From: CAIVAT01 sp964525995
Lineage (GTDB): Bacteria > Bacteroidota > Bacteroidia > Bacteroidales > FEN-979
DNA: 64,000 bases
Direction: 5' to 3'
Assembly (NCBI GenBank): GCA_964525995.1
Contig: CAZGIM010000009.1
Coordinates: 1-64,000 of the forward strand
Below are positions 16,485-26,157 of this stretch, piece by piece. A model generated the notes under the pieces. That model made no database searches and was not told where the DNA came from. It saw only the letters and a list, made by a program, of their open reading frames with translations. Position 1 is the stretch's first letter. Every line of letters starts with the position of its first letter. Both the position numbers and the translations under genes were made by a program.

Positions 16485-19400
16485 TTATCTCTTCACAATT
16501 TTTACGATCTCCGATTTATCTCCCGACTGCACGTGAACCAGGTATATTCCGGCCGGTCGTTCTGAGAGCTCGAACCTGAATACCGTTTCGCCATTCAGCG
16601 CCTGGTTGAACAATTTCTCACCCACCATACTGTAAACGGTTATTTCGGCCCGTGTCGTTCCATCGGTGAGTTCCACGGTCACCTGATCGTAAGTCGGATT
16701 GGGATAAACCCTTACGAAACCGGATTGACCCGCAGGGTTCCTGGTCGTATTCCCGGAACCCGATACAACCGAATTTGAAGGTGTAGAAGCTCCGTTACAG
16801 GGTATGCACTGGGTGGTGATATAGGCACGCAGGTATCCGCCTTCTCTTATTGTAGAGGTCGGGAGGAATGCGATTGTCTGACTCGCAATGAACGTCACCG
16901 TTCCCCCGTTTTCTACGATAAATCCGGGAGTAGAACCACCTGTCGTGATCGTCTGAACTGCAAGGCATTGCTCCTGCCCGGATTTGACTGTAAAGTTTAA
17001 CAGATTCGCCTGCCCTGTTAAAAGTGCGTTAACACTGATGTTCAGGTCGGGCGAGGTGGCGCCGTCACCACAGCTATTGTTTCCGCTAACTTTCATCACG
17101 CCAGCAGTGACGTAATTCGGGAAGTCGACCGTGATCAATGGAGTTCCCGCACCGCCGGTGATCACAGCGCCCGCAGGTACTGTCCAAAGATAAGTCGTGG
17201 CATTGGGAACCGGTTCAATACTGTACTGAATTCCGGTCGAACCCACGCATACCGCTGTCGGACCGGTGATGGTTCCGGCAGCGCCCGGGAGTGAAATCAC
17301 ATTCACCGTGAGGATGGTCGGGTTGGGATTGAAACACCCGCCGGGGCCGTTGTATGTGACACCCACTGATTGCTGACCTGCTGCCGTCCAGGTAACCGTT
17401 ATGGCATGGGTGCCAGCGCCAGAAGTGATGGTTCCACCCGGCGAAATGGTCCAGGCATAACCGGTCTTTCCCGTGTCGGTCGTATAAATGATGCCGGTTG
17501 CGCCTTCACAGGAAGAGACAGGTCCCGAAAGTGAAGGCGAGGATAAATAAACCTGCACTGGCCAAACCGAAGGCATCAACGGTGTGCACCCATGAACATC
17601 CGTATAGCTGACGCTCACGCTCTGTGCGCCGGGTGTATTCCATTTAACGGTAACGGTACTGGAATTAAAACTTCCCCCGGAGGTGATGGAACCTCCCGGG
17701 GAGACATTCCATTGATAGTTGGTCATTCCTGACTCGGTAGTATAAACCGAAGAATTTCCCTGGCATACCTGGTTTGTTCCCGACAATGACGGAACGGGAA
17801 GGGGTACGACGGTAATGGTTTTTGTTGATGGTACAAGGGCAGTACATTGATTCAGGTTGGTGTAGCTTACCTCCACAGTCTTGGAGCCTGTGGTCAGCCA
17901 CTGAACCAGGATCTGATTGGTATTTATTCCTGAAACAATGGTACCGCCGGTGGAAACACTCCAATTGTACCCGGTCATTCCTGCTTCGGTCACAAAGGTC
18001 GATTGCGCGTTGATACAGGCCGTGGCCGGGCCAGCTATGGTTGGGACCGGCGAAGGGTTAACGACGATCTGGTAAGCGATGGGAGGTCCTTCACACTGGC
18101 TGGCCTGTGGGATTACGGTTATCATGGCGGTAACAGGCGTCGTTCCGGAATTGACGGCAGTGAATGCGGGAATGTTGCCCGAACCGGCGGCTGCAAGTCC
18201 GATTGTGGGGTTGCTGTTGGTCCAGCTAAAGGTAGCTCCGGTCACCGTGCTGCTCAGGATGGTGGCAGGTGCAGGATCGCCATTGCAGAATGTCTGATCT
18301 AACACGGGAACCACCTGGGGTGTCGGATTTACCGTGATGGTGAACGAGGTTGGCACACCGGTACAGGTCACGCCGCTGGTATAGGAGGGCGTCACCTGGA
18401 TGGTGGCCGTAATGGGGATGGTTCCCATGTTGAGGGCGGTGAACGTGGTGATCGTTCCCGTCCCGGCGGCTGCCAGTCCGATAGAGGGATCTGAATTAAT
18501 CCAGGAGTACTGCGTCTGAGCAACCGATCCGGTGAAGACCACCGGGGCAGTCGGGGCTCTGTTGCAGACCACCTGATTGCTGACGTGGTTGACAGTCGGG
18601 AGCGGGTTCACCATAACGGTGATATTGCCCGGCATCAATGCGTTGCACCCATGTATATCGGTGTAATTAATAAGCATGAGCTGCATCCCCGAATCGGTCC
18701 AGGTCACGGTGATACTTGCCGTGCCGGCTCCGGCAGTAATTGTTCCGCCCGAGGAGAGGATCCAGTTGTAATTGCTGTTCCCGGGTTCCGTCAAATATAT
18801 CATTCCGGTGGATCCTTTACACGCGCTGGCAGCACCCGTAATGGTGGGGACCGGGCGTGCATAAACCGTCACGGTTTGGGTTGCCGGAAGCGCCGCAGTA
18901 CATCCGCCTTCATCGGTATAATTCACCTTTACCGAATTGATTCCCACGGTATTCCAAGTCACCAGGATGCTGTTGGTATTCATTCCGGCCGTTATGGTTC
19001 CGGCCCCGGCCGGTTCGATTGACCACAGGTAATTCGTTTTTCCTGCTTCAGTGGCATAACCGACTCCGGTAGCGCCAAGGCACGAAGAGGTAGCGCCTGT
19101 TATGGTCGGAACCGGCTGTGGATTAATGGTCACGGTAGCAGTATAGGTTTTTGAACAGGGATCGGAGGATGTTCGTGTAAGCGAAACCAGGTACGATCCG
19201 GGAGTCGTGTAAGTATGGGTCACGGTGGCCGTTTGAACCGTGACGGTTGCCGTTCCGTCGCCGAAATTCCAGATCCGGTCGCTGGTAGCATGCTGATTGA
19301 TCACCGAATTGTCGATGAAGGTGGATGGTAATCCGACACAGGCAGGTGTCACTTCAAAATGGGGATTAATGGAGGTGATATGCAGCGTGGTATCGAGAAC

Positions 19401-22400
19401 CCGGACTGTACAGGATGGATAAAAGGAGGTCATCGTCAGGAAATATTTCCAGCCCGATAGGGCATTGTTTACGGTCAGTGTGCTCCCGGTAGTGGTAGTC
19501 GGAGAACAGGTGGCGCAAACCGGACCCTGCCATTCGTAAGTCGCGAAACCCGGAGGAGCCGTTAGCTGCACGGTGTTGTTGCCTTCGCATCCCGAAATGG
19601 ACACGGTCATGGATTGGCAAACCAACGAAACATAGGCGTAGCCGGTATGATCGCCCAGGGCGCAGCCGTGCACCTGAAATACAATGTCAACCTGCTGTCC
19701 GGCGCTTATATTGGTCAATCGGGAAAGATCCATTCCGGTTATACTCCAATCTTTCCATTGGAGATTATCGGGTCCGGCATTCCAGGTAGTGACGCCATCC
19801 CCGGGAAAAAGATCAAACCTTCCACAGGGAAGATCCAGCGTATCACCGGTATTGTGATCCAGGATGGTGACCTGGAAACGCGGACGTTGGTTTGCAGTAA
19901 CATGAGCAGGATCGTCAAATCCGGCAAAAACTACCGCCGACCGCCAGGAGATGAAACTGCTGTTCGGATCATAGGTGATCGGGTAGGCAACCTGATCAAC
20001 AAATCCTCCTCCACCCGTGGTGCATTGTCTGGCCCCGATCAGCGCCGAATAGGCATCGCCCGGGAACACTTTCTGCAACTGGGGAATACAGGGATCTGAA
20101 CCTGCAGTCTCTATCGAAAAATGACCACCATTGGGGGTGTCTGTCCAGGAGTTTTGCAGACATGGCGGGATAAAGAGGCCGTTAATCCAAGTTCCCCAAC
20201 ATCCCGACCAGTCATCGAAGGTCCCCTGATGGAAATTGGAATTGCTGCAGGAGGTGGGGATATAGTTGGCCACCACGACAGCCAGGCTGGCATGGGTTGA
20301 TGCGGAACACCCCGTCGGATCGGTGTACGCAACAGTGACGGTATGAGTCCCTGCTACCGACCAGGTCACGGTAATGCTACGGGTTCCGGCACCAGCTGTG
20401 ATAGTTCCACCGGAGGTAACTGACCAATTATAATTGGTCATACCGGCGTTGGTCGTGTAAGTGATGCCACCGGAGCCGACGATTACATATACCGGTCCCG
20501 AAATGACCGGCGTCTGATCCGGATGAACCGTCATGGTTATGGAATTCGATGTGGCGGGATTTCCGGTCGGACAAGCAACATTAGAAGTGAGGATACAACG
20601 TACCACATCTCCGTTTGCCGGCACATAGGTATAGGTCGGACTGCTGGCGCCCACCCCGGTACCATTCACTTGCCATTGATAGACCGGCGCTGATCCGCCA
20701 TTGACCGGAGTTGCCGTAAATGTGACAGCAGAACCGGTGCAGACAGTCTGCGAGGATGCCGTAATGGAAATACCTACCGTCAACAACGGATTCACCGTAA
20801 CTGCAATGATATTGGAGGTGGCTGGGTTTCCTGAAACACAGGTGAGGCTGGAGGTTAGCACACAGGTAAACTGTTGGCCATTAAGCGGTGTGTAAGTAAA
20901 CGAGGAATTTGTCGCTCCCGAAATGGCGACTGAATTAATCTTCCATTGATAGGAAGGCGAAGCTCCTCCGTTGACCGCGACTGCATTGAAGGTGACGGGT
21001 GTTCCTGCACAGACTATGGTTGCAGAGGCTCCGATGGTCACACTCACCGGAACCGATGGGGTTACCGACATGGTGATGGTATTGGAAGTCGCCGGATTTC
21101 CGGAAACACAGGTCGCGTTGGAAGTGAGCACACAGTAAATCTGATCGCCGTCGGACGGGGCATAGATGAAGGTCGAATTGGTTGCTCCGGAGATGGTTGC
21201 CGAATTGACTTTCCACTGGTAAGTTGGCGAAGTCCCACCATTGATGGGGGTTGCCGTAAAGGTGACACTGTGGTCGGCACAAACCGGGTTGGCCGAGGCG
21301 CCGATCGTGACGCTCACCGGAAGTAGAATGTCACAGGCCGTGGTAAAAGCGATATCTTCGCCATACGATGTTCCGCAGGAATTGGTTGCATAGGATCTGA
21401 CATGATAGGTCGTGTTGGCCGTCAGGCCGGTGATTGCGCTGGTAAATGCTCCTAAACCAGACCCGTCGGAGGTGTGGCTGTCGGCCAGGGTCGGATTGGC
21501 TGAGGTACTCCAGCAAACGCCCCGTTCCGTTACCTGAAAACCGCCATCGGAGGTCACCGTTCCGCCGCCCGAGGCCGTGTTCGCAGTGATTGCCGAAATA
21601 GCTTCAGTGGTCACTGATGGCGTACAGGTAGGAAGCGGGGCTATGACCATCCCGTTGAAATAGCTAACCGGGATATTGACGCTGGTAGTAGTTGTTATCA
21701 CACACCCGGTCGAAAAATTCAGTGGTGTGTTTGCAGTTCCGTTATAGATGAAATTCAGGATGATGGAATCGCCAGGTGATCCGATGTTGGCGCCTGTAAG
21801 GCTTGTCCAGGCCAGCGATACGATGCCGTTCGCTGCACCACCCATCGTACCGGTAAGGTTCCCTTTCGGGGTTATATCCTGGAAAGTCAGCACCGATGGG
21901 TCGTATTGAATCTTTTGTGTCAGGGAACCGGCATTGGTGGTGAATATCGGATAATAGAGCGGGACCGACACCAAGGCCCCTGATGAAGCAGCGGTTTTTG
22001 TTCCGATCTGGGCCTGGTTCGCCAATCCCTGGTTTGGGGTAACGCTTCCATTGTTATAGGTCACCTGAACGGGTAAGGGAGGGACTCCCGAAGCGACTAC
22101 ACACTTAAAAAAAGTCAATGGGGTGCTGGTCCCGTGGTACTGAAAATTCACTTGAATTAGGGTTCCATTGGCAACGGTAATCGGTGAAAGAGATGACCAC
22201 ACGATACTGACCGTGGTATCAGTGTGTCCAATAATCGGAGTGAATCCCGGAACCTGATTGGATACTCCCACATAGCTGAGAACCCCCAGGTTGAACTTTA
22301 TTTTCAGGGTAATGGCTCCGACACTATTGAAATTCGTTACGGTAATGGGTACAGAAACGAAGTCACCCGGAATGCCCTGAACAGCAGGAAGCGTGGCAGT

Positions 22401-22472
22401 AGCCGATTGCCCGTAAGTCAAGGCCCCGATAAGTAGGACCATCAAACTGGTCATCAATAATCTCTTTTTCAT
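16485..22472 (-). CDS. giant secreted cohesin / Ig / PKD repeat protein with T9SS sorting domain
   Basis: A 1995-residue surface protein with signal peptide (MKKRLLMTSLMVLLIGALTYG). Two cohesin-like domains come first (about 22-145 and 150-280), shown by PGDFVSVPITVTNFNSVGAI and the later repeat LVSVPLYYP. A fibronectin-like domain (about 285-380) is followed by three Ig-like repeats with CAGTPVTFNAVAVNGG or similar, then YQWKI/V. Residues about 745-960 form a distinct Cys-containing domain (FDDWSGCWGTW, FISWRSAVVFAGFDD). A PKD domain follows near 1100 (IWNFGDGTATV), then many SprB/PKD-like repeats (YNWSVSTGGTI). The T9SS domain (VYPNPTYDQVTVEL to SEIVKIVKR) ends it. Two cohesins could bind dockerin-like partners, but no dockerin or cellulosome gene is in the window. 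Probably an adhesin or scaffold. Confidence 0.85.
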   Translation of the reverse strand: MKKRLLMTSLMVLLIGALTYGQSATATLPAVQGIPGDFVSVPITVTNFNSVGAITLKIKFNLGVLSYVGVSNQVPGFTPIIGHTDTTVSIVWSSLSPITVANGTLIQVNFQYHGTSTPLTFFKCVVASGVPPLPVQVTYNNGSVTPNQGLANQAQIGTKTAASSGALVSVPLYYPIFTTNAGSLTQKIQYDPSVLTFQDITPKGNLTGTMGGAANGIVSLAWTSLTGANIGSPGDSIILNFIYNGTANTPLNFSTGCVITTTTSVNIPVSYFNGMVIAPLPTCTPSVTTEAISAITANTASGGGTVTSDGGFQVTERGVCWSTSANPTLADSHTSDGSGLGAFTSAITGLTANTTYHVRSYATNSCGTSYGEDIAFTTACDILLPVSVTIGASANPVCADHSVTFTATPINGGTSPTYQWKVNSATISGATNSTFIYAPSDGDQIYCVLTSNATCVSGNPATSNTITMSVTPSVPVSVTIGASATIVCAGTPVTFNAVAVNGGASPSYQWKINSVAISGATNSSFTYTPLNGQQFTCVLTSSLTCVSGNPATSNIIAVTVNPLLTVGISITASSQTVCTGSAVTFTATPVNGGSAPVYQWQVNGTGVGASSPTYTYVPANGDVVRCILTSNVACPTGNPATSNSITMTVHPDQTPVISGPVYVIVGSGGITYTTNAGMTNYNWSVTSGGTITAGAGTRSITVTWSVAGTHTVTVAYTDPTGCSASTHASLAVVVANYIPTSCSNSNFHQGTFDDWSGCWGTWINGLFIPPCLQNSWTDTPNGGHFSIETAGSDPCIPQLQKVFPGDAYSALIGARQCTTGGGGFVDQVAYPITYDPNSSFISWRSAVVFAGFDDPAHVTANQRPRFQVTILDHNTGDTLDLPCGRFDLFPGDGVTTWNAGPDNLQWKDWSITGMDLSRLTNISAGQQVDIVFQVHGCALGDHTGYAYVSLVCQSMTVSISGCEGNNTVQLTAPPGFATYEWQGPVCATCSPTTTTGSTLTVNNALSGWKYFLTMTSFYPSCTVRVLDTTLHITSINPHFEVTPACVGLPSTFIDNSVINQHATSDRIWNFGDGTATVTVQTATVTHTYTTPGSYLVSLTRTSSDPCSKTYTATVTINPQPVPTITGATSSCLGATGVGYATEAGKTNYLWSIEPAGAGTITAGMNTNSILVTWNTVGINSVKVNYTDEGGCTAALPATQTVTVYARPVPTITGAASACKGSTGMIYLTEPGNSNYNWILSSGGTITAGAGTASITVTWTDSGMQLMLINYTDIHGCNALMPGNITVMVNPLPTVNHVSNQVVCNRAPTAPVVFTGSVAQTQYSWINSDPSIGLAAAGTGTITTFTALNMGTIPITATIQVTPSYTSGVTCTGVPTSFTITVNPTPQVVPVLDQTFCNGDPAPATILSSTVTGATFSWTNSNPTIGLAAAGSGNIPAFTAVNSGTTPVTAMITVIPQASQCEGPPIAYQIVVNPSPVPTIAGPATACINAQSTFVTEAGMTGYNWSVSTGGTIVSGINTNQILVQWLTTGSKTVEVSYTNLNQCTALVPSTKTITVVPLPVPSLSGTNQVCQGNSSVYTTESGMTNYQWNVSPGGSITSGGSFNSSTVTVKWNTPGAQSVSVSYTDVHGCTPLMPSVWPVQVYLSSPSLSGPVSSCEGATGIIYTTDTGKTGYAWTISPGGTITSGAGTHAITVTWTAAGQQSVGVTYNGPGGCFNPNPTILTVNVISLPGAAGTITGPTAVCVGSTGIQYSIEPVPNATTYLWTVPAGAVITGGAGTPLITVDFPNYVTAGVMKVSGNNSCGDGATSPDLNISVNALLTGQANLLNFTVKSGQEQCLAVQTITTGGSTPGFIVENGGTVTFIASQTIAFLPTSTIREGGYLRAYITTQCIPCNGASTPSNSVVSGSGNTTRNPAGQSGFVRVYPNPTYDQVTVELTDGTTRAEITVYSMVGEKLFNQALNGETVFRFELSERPAGIYLVHVQSGDKSEIVKIVKR

Positions 22473-22525
22473 GTATCAATAGTTTAATTTTATTAGCTAC
22501 AATGAATTTTTAATTAACTATTTTT

Positions 22526-22533
22526 CAAAGATA
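22526..22533 (-). promoter_or_regulatory. -7 promoter element for the giant cohesin protein gene
   Basis: Reads TATCTTTG on the minus strand, exact TAnnTTTG, about 53 bases upstream of ATG 22472. Confidence 0.5.
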
Positions 22534-22670
22534 TTAACCTGACTCATGCCCCTTAAAAACGGCATCATGAAAATACTGATTTTTTTTAATCCTGGATGCG
22601 GAATCGATAAATCCTTTTCAGAATGTTTCCAACAATGGAGTTTTTCGGGTTGGCCTAATGACCGGAAATA

Positions 22671-22700
22671 AAAAAGGCGGCCTAATGAGCCGCCCTTTTT
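22671..22700 (-). terminator. terminator of tRNA-Arg
   Basis: GGCGGC at 22676-22681 pairs with GCCGCC at 22689-22694 across a 7-base loop, flanked by A5 on the left and T5 on the right. On the minus strand it lies just past the 3' end of the tRNA and should terminate it. Confidence 0.8.
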
Positions 22701-22710
22701 CGAATCACCG

Positions 22711-22784
22711 TGACCCCGAAGGGACTCGAACCCCCAACCAACAGAACCGGAATCTGCCATTCTATCCAATTGAACTACGGGGCC
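22711..22784 (-). tRNA. tRNA-Arg, anticodon CCG
   Basis: The minus strand folds into a complete cloverleaf. The acceptor stem pairs GGCCCCG with CGGGGTC and the discriminator is A. The anticodon stem pairs GCAGA with TCTGT around the loop TTCCGGT, which places CCG at positions 34-36. The T arm contains GGGGG, TTCGAGT and CCCTT. CCA is not encoded. A TAnnTTTG promoter lies 10 bases upstream and a terminator follows, so it is a single-gene transcript. CGG is used often for arginine in neighbouring genes, which fits its presence. Confidence 0.95.
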
Positions 22785-22794
22785 AATTGCGATG

Positions 22795-22802
22795 CAAAGG
22801 TA
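22795..22802 (-). promoter_or_regulatory. -7 promoter element of tRNA-Arg
   Basis: Reads TACCTTTG on the minus strand, exact TAnnTTTG, ending 10 bases before the tRNA 5' end. It sits back to back with the fbaA promoter. Confidence 0.6.
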
Positions 22803-22822
22803 TGAATTTTTTCAATTTTTCA

Positions 22823-22830
22823 TATCTTTG
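22823..22830 (+). promoter_or_regulatory. fbaA: -7 promoter element of fbaA
   Basis: TATCTTTG, exact TAnnTTTG, 25 bases upstream of the ATG at 22856. Predicted leader about 20 bases. Confidence 0.55.
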
Positions 22831-22855
22831 AAAGCTACAACAAAATTCAAAAACC

Positions 22856-23935
22856 ATGTCAGAGAAAATTAAAGATAAAGTTGCACCAGGCGTTGCCACC
22901 GGAAGCGCCGTGCAGGAGATATTCAGGATTGCGAAAGCCAACCGTTTTGCTATTCCCGCTGTCAATGTCGTGGGTACCGATTCGGTGAATGCAGTGCTTG
23001 AGGCTGCAAAAGCCGTCAACTCACCCGTCATCATTCAGTTTTCCAATGGCGGGGGTCTCTTTTTTGCAGGTAAATCACTCAAAAATGAAAATGAACGGGT
23101 CGCGATTAAGGGATCCATTTCCGGCGCTATGCATATCCATGAAGTTGCCGGCATGTATGGTATTCCCGTGATCATCCATACCGACCACGCCGCAAAAAAA
23201 CTGTTGCCCTGGATCGACGGATTGCTCGATGCAGGTGAACATTACTTCGCTAAATATGGTCAGCCGCTCTTCAGTTCACACATGCTTGACCTTTCAGAGG
23301 AACCGCTCGATGAAAATATTGAGATCTGCAAGCGTTATCTCGAAAGGATGAGTAAAATAGGAATGACCCTTGAGATCGAACTGGGAGTTACCGGGGGTGA
23401 AGAAGATGGCATTGACAATACGGGGATCGACAGTTCACGACTCTACACCCAACCCGAACATGTGGCCCGTGCTTATGCAGCGCTGATGCGTATCAGTCCG
23501 AATTTCACCATTGCGGCATCCTTCGGAAATGTCCACGGGGTCTATAAACCCGGAAACGTAAAGCTTGAACCGATCATTTTGCATAATTCACAGGTTTATA
23601 TCCAGAGACAATTCGGTACCGTTGATAATCCGGTCAATTTCGTCTTCCACGGCGGTTCGGGATCAGAGCCCGAAAAGATTGCCGAAGCCATCAGTTACGG
23701 CGTTATTAAAATGAATATCGATACCGATACCCAATGGGCATTCTGGGAAGGAATTCTCAAATTCTACAAGAAAAACGAGGGATACCTCCAGGGGCAGATC
23801 GGAAATCCGGAAGGCGATGATAAACCGAACAAAAAGTACTACGATCCACGTGCCTGGCTTCGTGAGGGAGAAAAATCAATGGTTGAAAGGCTGAAAGTTG
23901 CTTTCAACGACCTGAACTGCGTGGATAGATATTAA
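22856..23935 (+). CDS. fbaA: class II fructose-1,6-bisphosphate aldolase
   Basis: A 359-residue zinc aldolase of glycolysis and gluconeogenesis, interconverting fructose 1,6-bisphosphate with dihydroxyacetone phosphate and glyceraldehyde 3-phosphate in the cytosol. Zinc ligands are visible: the His in HTDHAAKKLLPW (preceded by PVII), NVHGVYKPGN and FHGGSGS. The acidic ligand and DHAP-binding regions appear in LEIELGVTGGEEDGID and VIKMNIDTDTQWAFW. Length and the GGEEDG motif fit the FbaA (type IIA) group of about 355 residues. A promoter box lies 25 bases upstream. It converges on a USP gene with a 4-base overlap of stop codons. Confidence 0.97.
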   Translation: MSEKIKDKVAPGVATGSAVQEIFRIAKANRFAIPAVNVVGTDSVNAVLEAAKAVNSPVIIQFSNGGGLFFAGKSLKNENERVAIKGSISGAMHIHEVAGMYGIPVIIHTDHAAKKLLPWIDGLLDAGEHYFAKYGQPLFSSHMLDLSEEPLDENIEICKRYLERMSKIGMTLEIELGVTGGEEDGIDNTGIDSSRLYTQPEHVARAYAALMRISPNFTIAASFGNVHGVYKPGNVKLEPIILHNSQVYIQRQFGTVDNPVNFVFHGGSGSEPEKIAEAISYGVIKMNIDTDTQWAFWEGILKFYKKNEGYLQGQIGNPEGDDKPNKKYYDPRAWLREGEKSMVERLKVAFNDLNCVDRY

Positions 23936-24783
23936 AATCCTGTTCCGCCTGCCAGCGTATCTTTCGGATGAATGCTCAGCACAGGAATCGGTGAATGGTT
24001 CACGATCTGGTGGGCATACGGTCCCAGAAAGATATTAACGGTGGTGGTTTCCTGTTCAGTCATGATACCGATCAGGTTGGCATCGATCTTTTTAGCACGT
24101 TCGATGGTGGCATCGGCAACGCTGTCACAATTGACCTGCTCCACGCGATACTTTACCTGTTCCTCATCAAAATAGCGCGTAACCTGTGCTGCATAAAGAT
24201 CGACGTTATGCCGGATGGCTTTTAGCTTGGAGGTGTACAATTTCAGAACATAAATTTCTGCGTTGTGCCGCTTGGCCAGGTAAGCCACGAAAGTCGCTTT
24301 CTGACGGGTCTCTTCAGCGCTGTCGATCGGTATGAGAATCCTTTGAAGAGGACGTTGAATGTTAATTCCTCCCCGGATGGTAATGACCGGACAATAGCTT
24401 GCCGAAACGATCTTGTTGGCATTGCTTCCGATCCAGAACTCTTCAAAACCTGATGCGCCGTGGGTACCGGTCACGATAAGCATGGCGTTCATCAGCTTTG
24501 CCTCTGCTGTGACCTCTTTGTAGATTTTTCCCTTCCGGATTGTCCAGGTCATCTTTACATCGGGATGTTCAGGCTGGTAACGGGCGACCAGATCCTCAAA
24601 GGCATGTTCAACATCCTTTATGGTCTGCCGCGACTTCTCTCCGAACTGTTCCTTTTCATTGGCGGTTTTTTCAACCCAGACGAGGATCAGTTCACCTTCA
24701 CAATGCTCAGCGATGGAAAGTGCGTGCAGAAAGGCGTTGATCGAACATTCTGAGAAATCAATTGCAACTACTATTTTATTCAT
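23932..24783 (-). CDS. tandem universal stress protein (UspA family)
   Basis: A 283-residue protein made of two UspA domains. The first (1-147) starts KIVVAIDFSECSINAF and carries the ATP-binding motif GTHGASGFEEFWIGSNA. The second (about 148-283) starts RILIPIDSAEETR and ends PIPVLSIHP. The first domain has the glycine motif of ATP-binding USPs; the second lacks a clear copy (IGIMTEQE-TTVNIFLG). Cytosolic, with roles in stress and anaerobic survival in the family. It is the last gene of a likely three-gene operon, USP-SPOR-USP, and shares architecture with the first (25233-26075), so the pair probably arose by duplication. Confidence 0.85.
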   Translation of the reverse strand: MNKIVVAIDFSECSINAFLHALSIAEHCEGELILVWVEKTANEKEQFGEKSRQTIKDVEHAFEDLVARYQPEHPDVKMTWTIRKGKIYKEVTAEAKLMNAMLIVTGTHGASGFEEFWIGSNANKIVSASYCPVITIRGGINIQRPLQRILIPIDSAEETRQKATFVAYLAKRHNAEIYVLKLYTSKLKAIRHNVDLYAAQVTRYFDEEQVKYRVEQVNCDSVADATIERAKKIDANLIGIMTEQETTTVNIFLGPYAHQIVNHSPIPVLSIHPKDTLAGGTGF

Positions 24784-24794
24784 ACTCAGGAATT

Positions 24795-25226
24795 TTAGGG
24801 ATCTATTTTAGTGATATTTATCTGGTCGTTAATAATAAAAGCATTGGGGTAATCGGCAGCCAGTTCATTCAGAAACCGCTGGGCATCGAGGCGGCTCCTG
24901 AAATCTCCTATTCTTACCTTATAATTTGGTGATTTGAAGGTAAGGTAAACCCCCATTTGGGGATAGCGGGCGATGAGCTCCTCCTGGGTCGACTGGGCCT
25001 TGGTCTTTGAGTTATTTCCTGAATCAGAAAACACCTGAATCCGGAATCCCTCGATGGTCTTAAGGTTTTGATTGATGCGAATATGTTTATCGACAAGCTG
25101 GTCAACCCTTTCATCCTGAACAATGCCCGGTACAAGCGTCGAAGTGTCGGCCGGCTGGGCCATTATTCCCACGTGCCGGGCAATCAGCAGAATCAGAATC
25201 AGGATATGAGTGCGTATGTGAGCCAT
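24795..25226 (-). CDS. secreted SPOR-like domain protein
   Basis: A 143-residue protein with a signal peptide (about 1-23, ILILILLIARHVGIMAQ). The C-terminal half is SPOR-like: GFRIQVFSDSG, TKAQSTQEELIARYPQMGVYLTFKSPNYKVRIGDF, then DAQRFLNELAADYPNAFIIND. This matches the small SPOR proteins common in Bacteroidetes. SPOR domains bind denuded peptidoglycan glycan strands in other proteins; here that is inference. It lies 6 bases downstream of one USP gene and 11 bases upstream of another, so it is co-transcribed with both. Confidence 0.75.
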   Translation of the reverse strand: MAHIRTHILILILLIARHVGIMAQPADTSTLVPGIVQDERVDQLVDKHIRINQNLKTIEGFRIQVFSDSGNNSKTKAQSTQEELIARYPQMGVYLTFKSPNYKVRIGDFRSRLDAQRFLNELAADYPNAFIINDQINITKIDP

Positions 25227-25232
25227 ATCGGA

Positions 25233-26075
25233 TCAGGAATGATTTGCTTTCTCATGGGGATGAATACTCAACACCGGTATCGGTGACTGGTTGACGAGTT
25301 GCTGAGCCTGGGCGCCTAAAAGGATGTTGACCGGGGTCTCCTGTTCGGTCATGATCGCGATCAGATCGGCATCGACATTCAACGAATAGGTCAACAGCGC
25401 TTTGGTCAGGTCATTCGAAACAATACTGTCCTCGACTATTTTGATGTCGTGGCCCTGGAAGTACCGGAGCGCGGTCTGTGCCACCTTCTCGGTGAGCCGC
25501 TGGATCGACTTCAGATGGCTATTGTGGGTGGTTACCATGTGCACCTCCGATTTGAACAACGTAGCAAGCCTGACGACAAAGGGAATCTTCTGAAGGGTTT
25601 CAACTGATTGGTCCATCGGGACAATGATCCGTTCAATGGTCTTCCGTATGGGAAAATCGTGACGTACCGTTATAACCGGACAGGAGGCATAGGTCACGAT
25701 CTTATAGGCATTACTCCCGATCCAGTACTCTTCGAATCCCGAGATCCCGTGAGCTCCGGTGATAATCAGTTCAGCTTCGGTGATTTTGGCAAGGTTATCC
25801 ACTTCGCGGTAAATCCGTCCCTTCTTTAGCTTATAGTCAATGGATATTCCTTTGGTCAGCTTTTTATTGTACTGGTGGATCAGTTCATCGAACCGCTTTT
25901 TAGCCTCATTGCGGTTTTCATTGGTGGTGTCGGGATAAACCGATTCCTGTGAGCTGATTTTATCAACCCAAATCAGATTTATATCCGATTTCATCTTGTT
26001 CGCGATGGGGATGGCGTACTCCAGGGCGTGAATGGATGTATTCGAAAAATCGATGGCAACAATGATCGGAGACAT
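25233..26075 (-). CDS. tandem universal stress protein (UspA family)
   Basis: The start is set at ATG 26075 (MSPIIVAIDFSNTSIHALE), where the USP fold begins; the longer reading to 26279 would overlap the divergent ruvB coding region and adds 68 residues of no USP character. The 280-residue protein holds two UspA domains: the first has GAHGISGFEEYWIGSNAYKIV as ATP-binding motif; the second begins RIIVPMDQSVET and ends PIPVLSIHPHEK. First gene of the USP-SPOR-USP operon. The likely promoter is in the 82-base divergent gap before ruvB, but no exact TAnnTTTG was found on this strand. Confidence 0.85.
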   Translation of the reverse strand: MSPIIVAIDFSNTSIHALEYAIPIANKMKSDINLIWVDKISSQESVYPDTTNENRNEAKKRFDELIHQYNKKLTKGISIDYKLKKGRIYREVDNLAKITEAELIITGAHGISGFEEYWIGSNAYKIVTYASCPVITVRHDFPIRKTIERIIVPMDQSVETLQKIPFVVRLATLFKSEVHMVTTHNSHLKSIQRLTEKVAQTALRYFQGHDIKIVEDSIVSNDLTKALLTYSLNVDADLIAIMTEQETPVNILLGAQAQQLVNQSPIPVLSIHPHEKANHS

Positions 26076-26147
26076 GGCACTTCTGTTAAAATTAATAACG
26101 TAAAAATAAGGAAAATTATTTACAAAGGAAATTATATGGAAATAATT

Positions 26148-26155
26148 TACTTTTG
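26148..26155 (+). promoter_or_regulatory. ruvB: -7 promoter element of ruvB, very close to the start codon
   Basis: TACTTTTG, exact TAnnTTTG. It ends 2 bases before ATG 26158 and 5 bases before the next in-frame ATG at 26161. If used, the transcript would be leaderless and translation would start at 26161. Confidence 0.4.
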
Positions 26156-26157
26156 CG

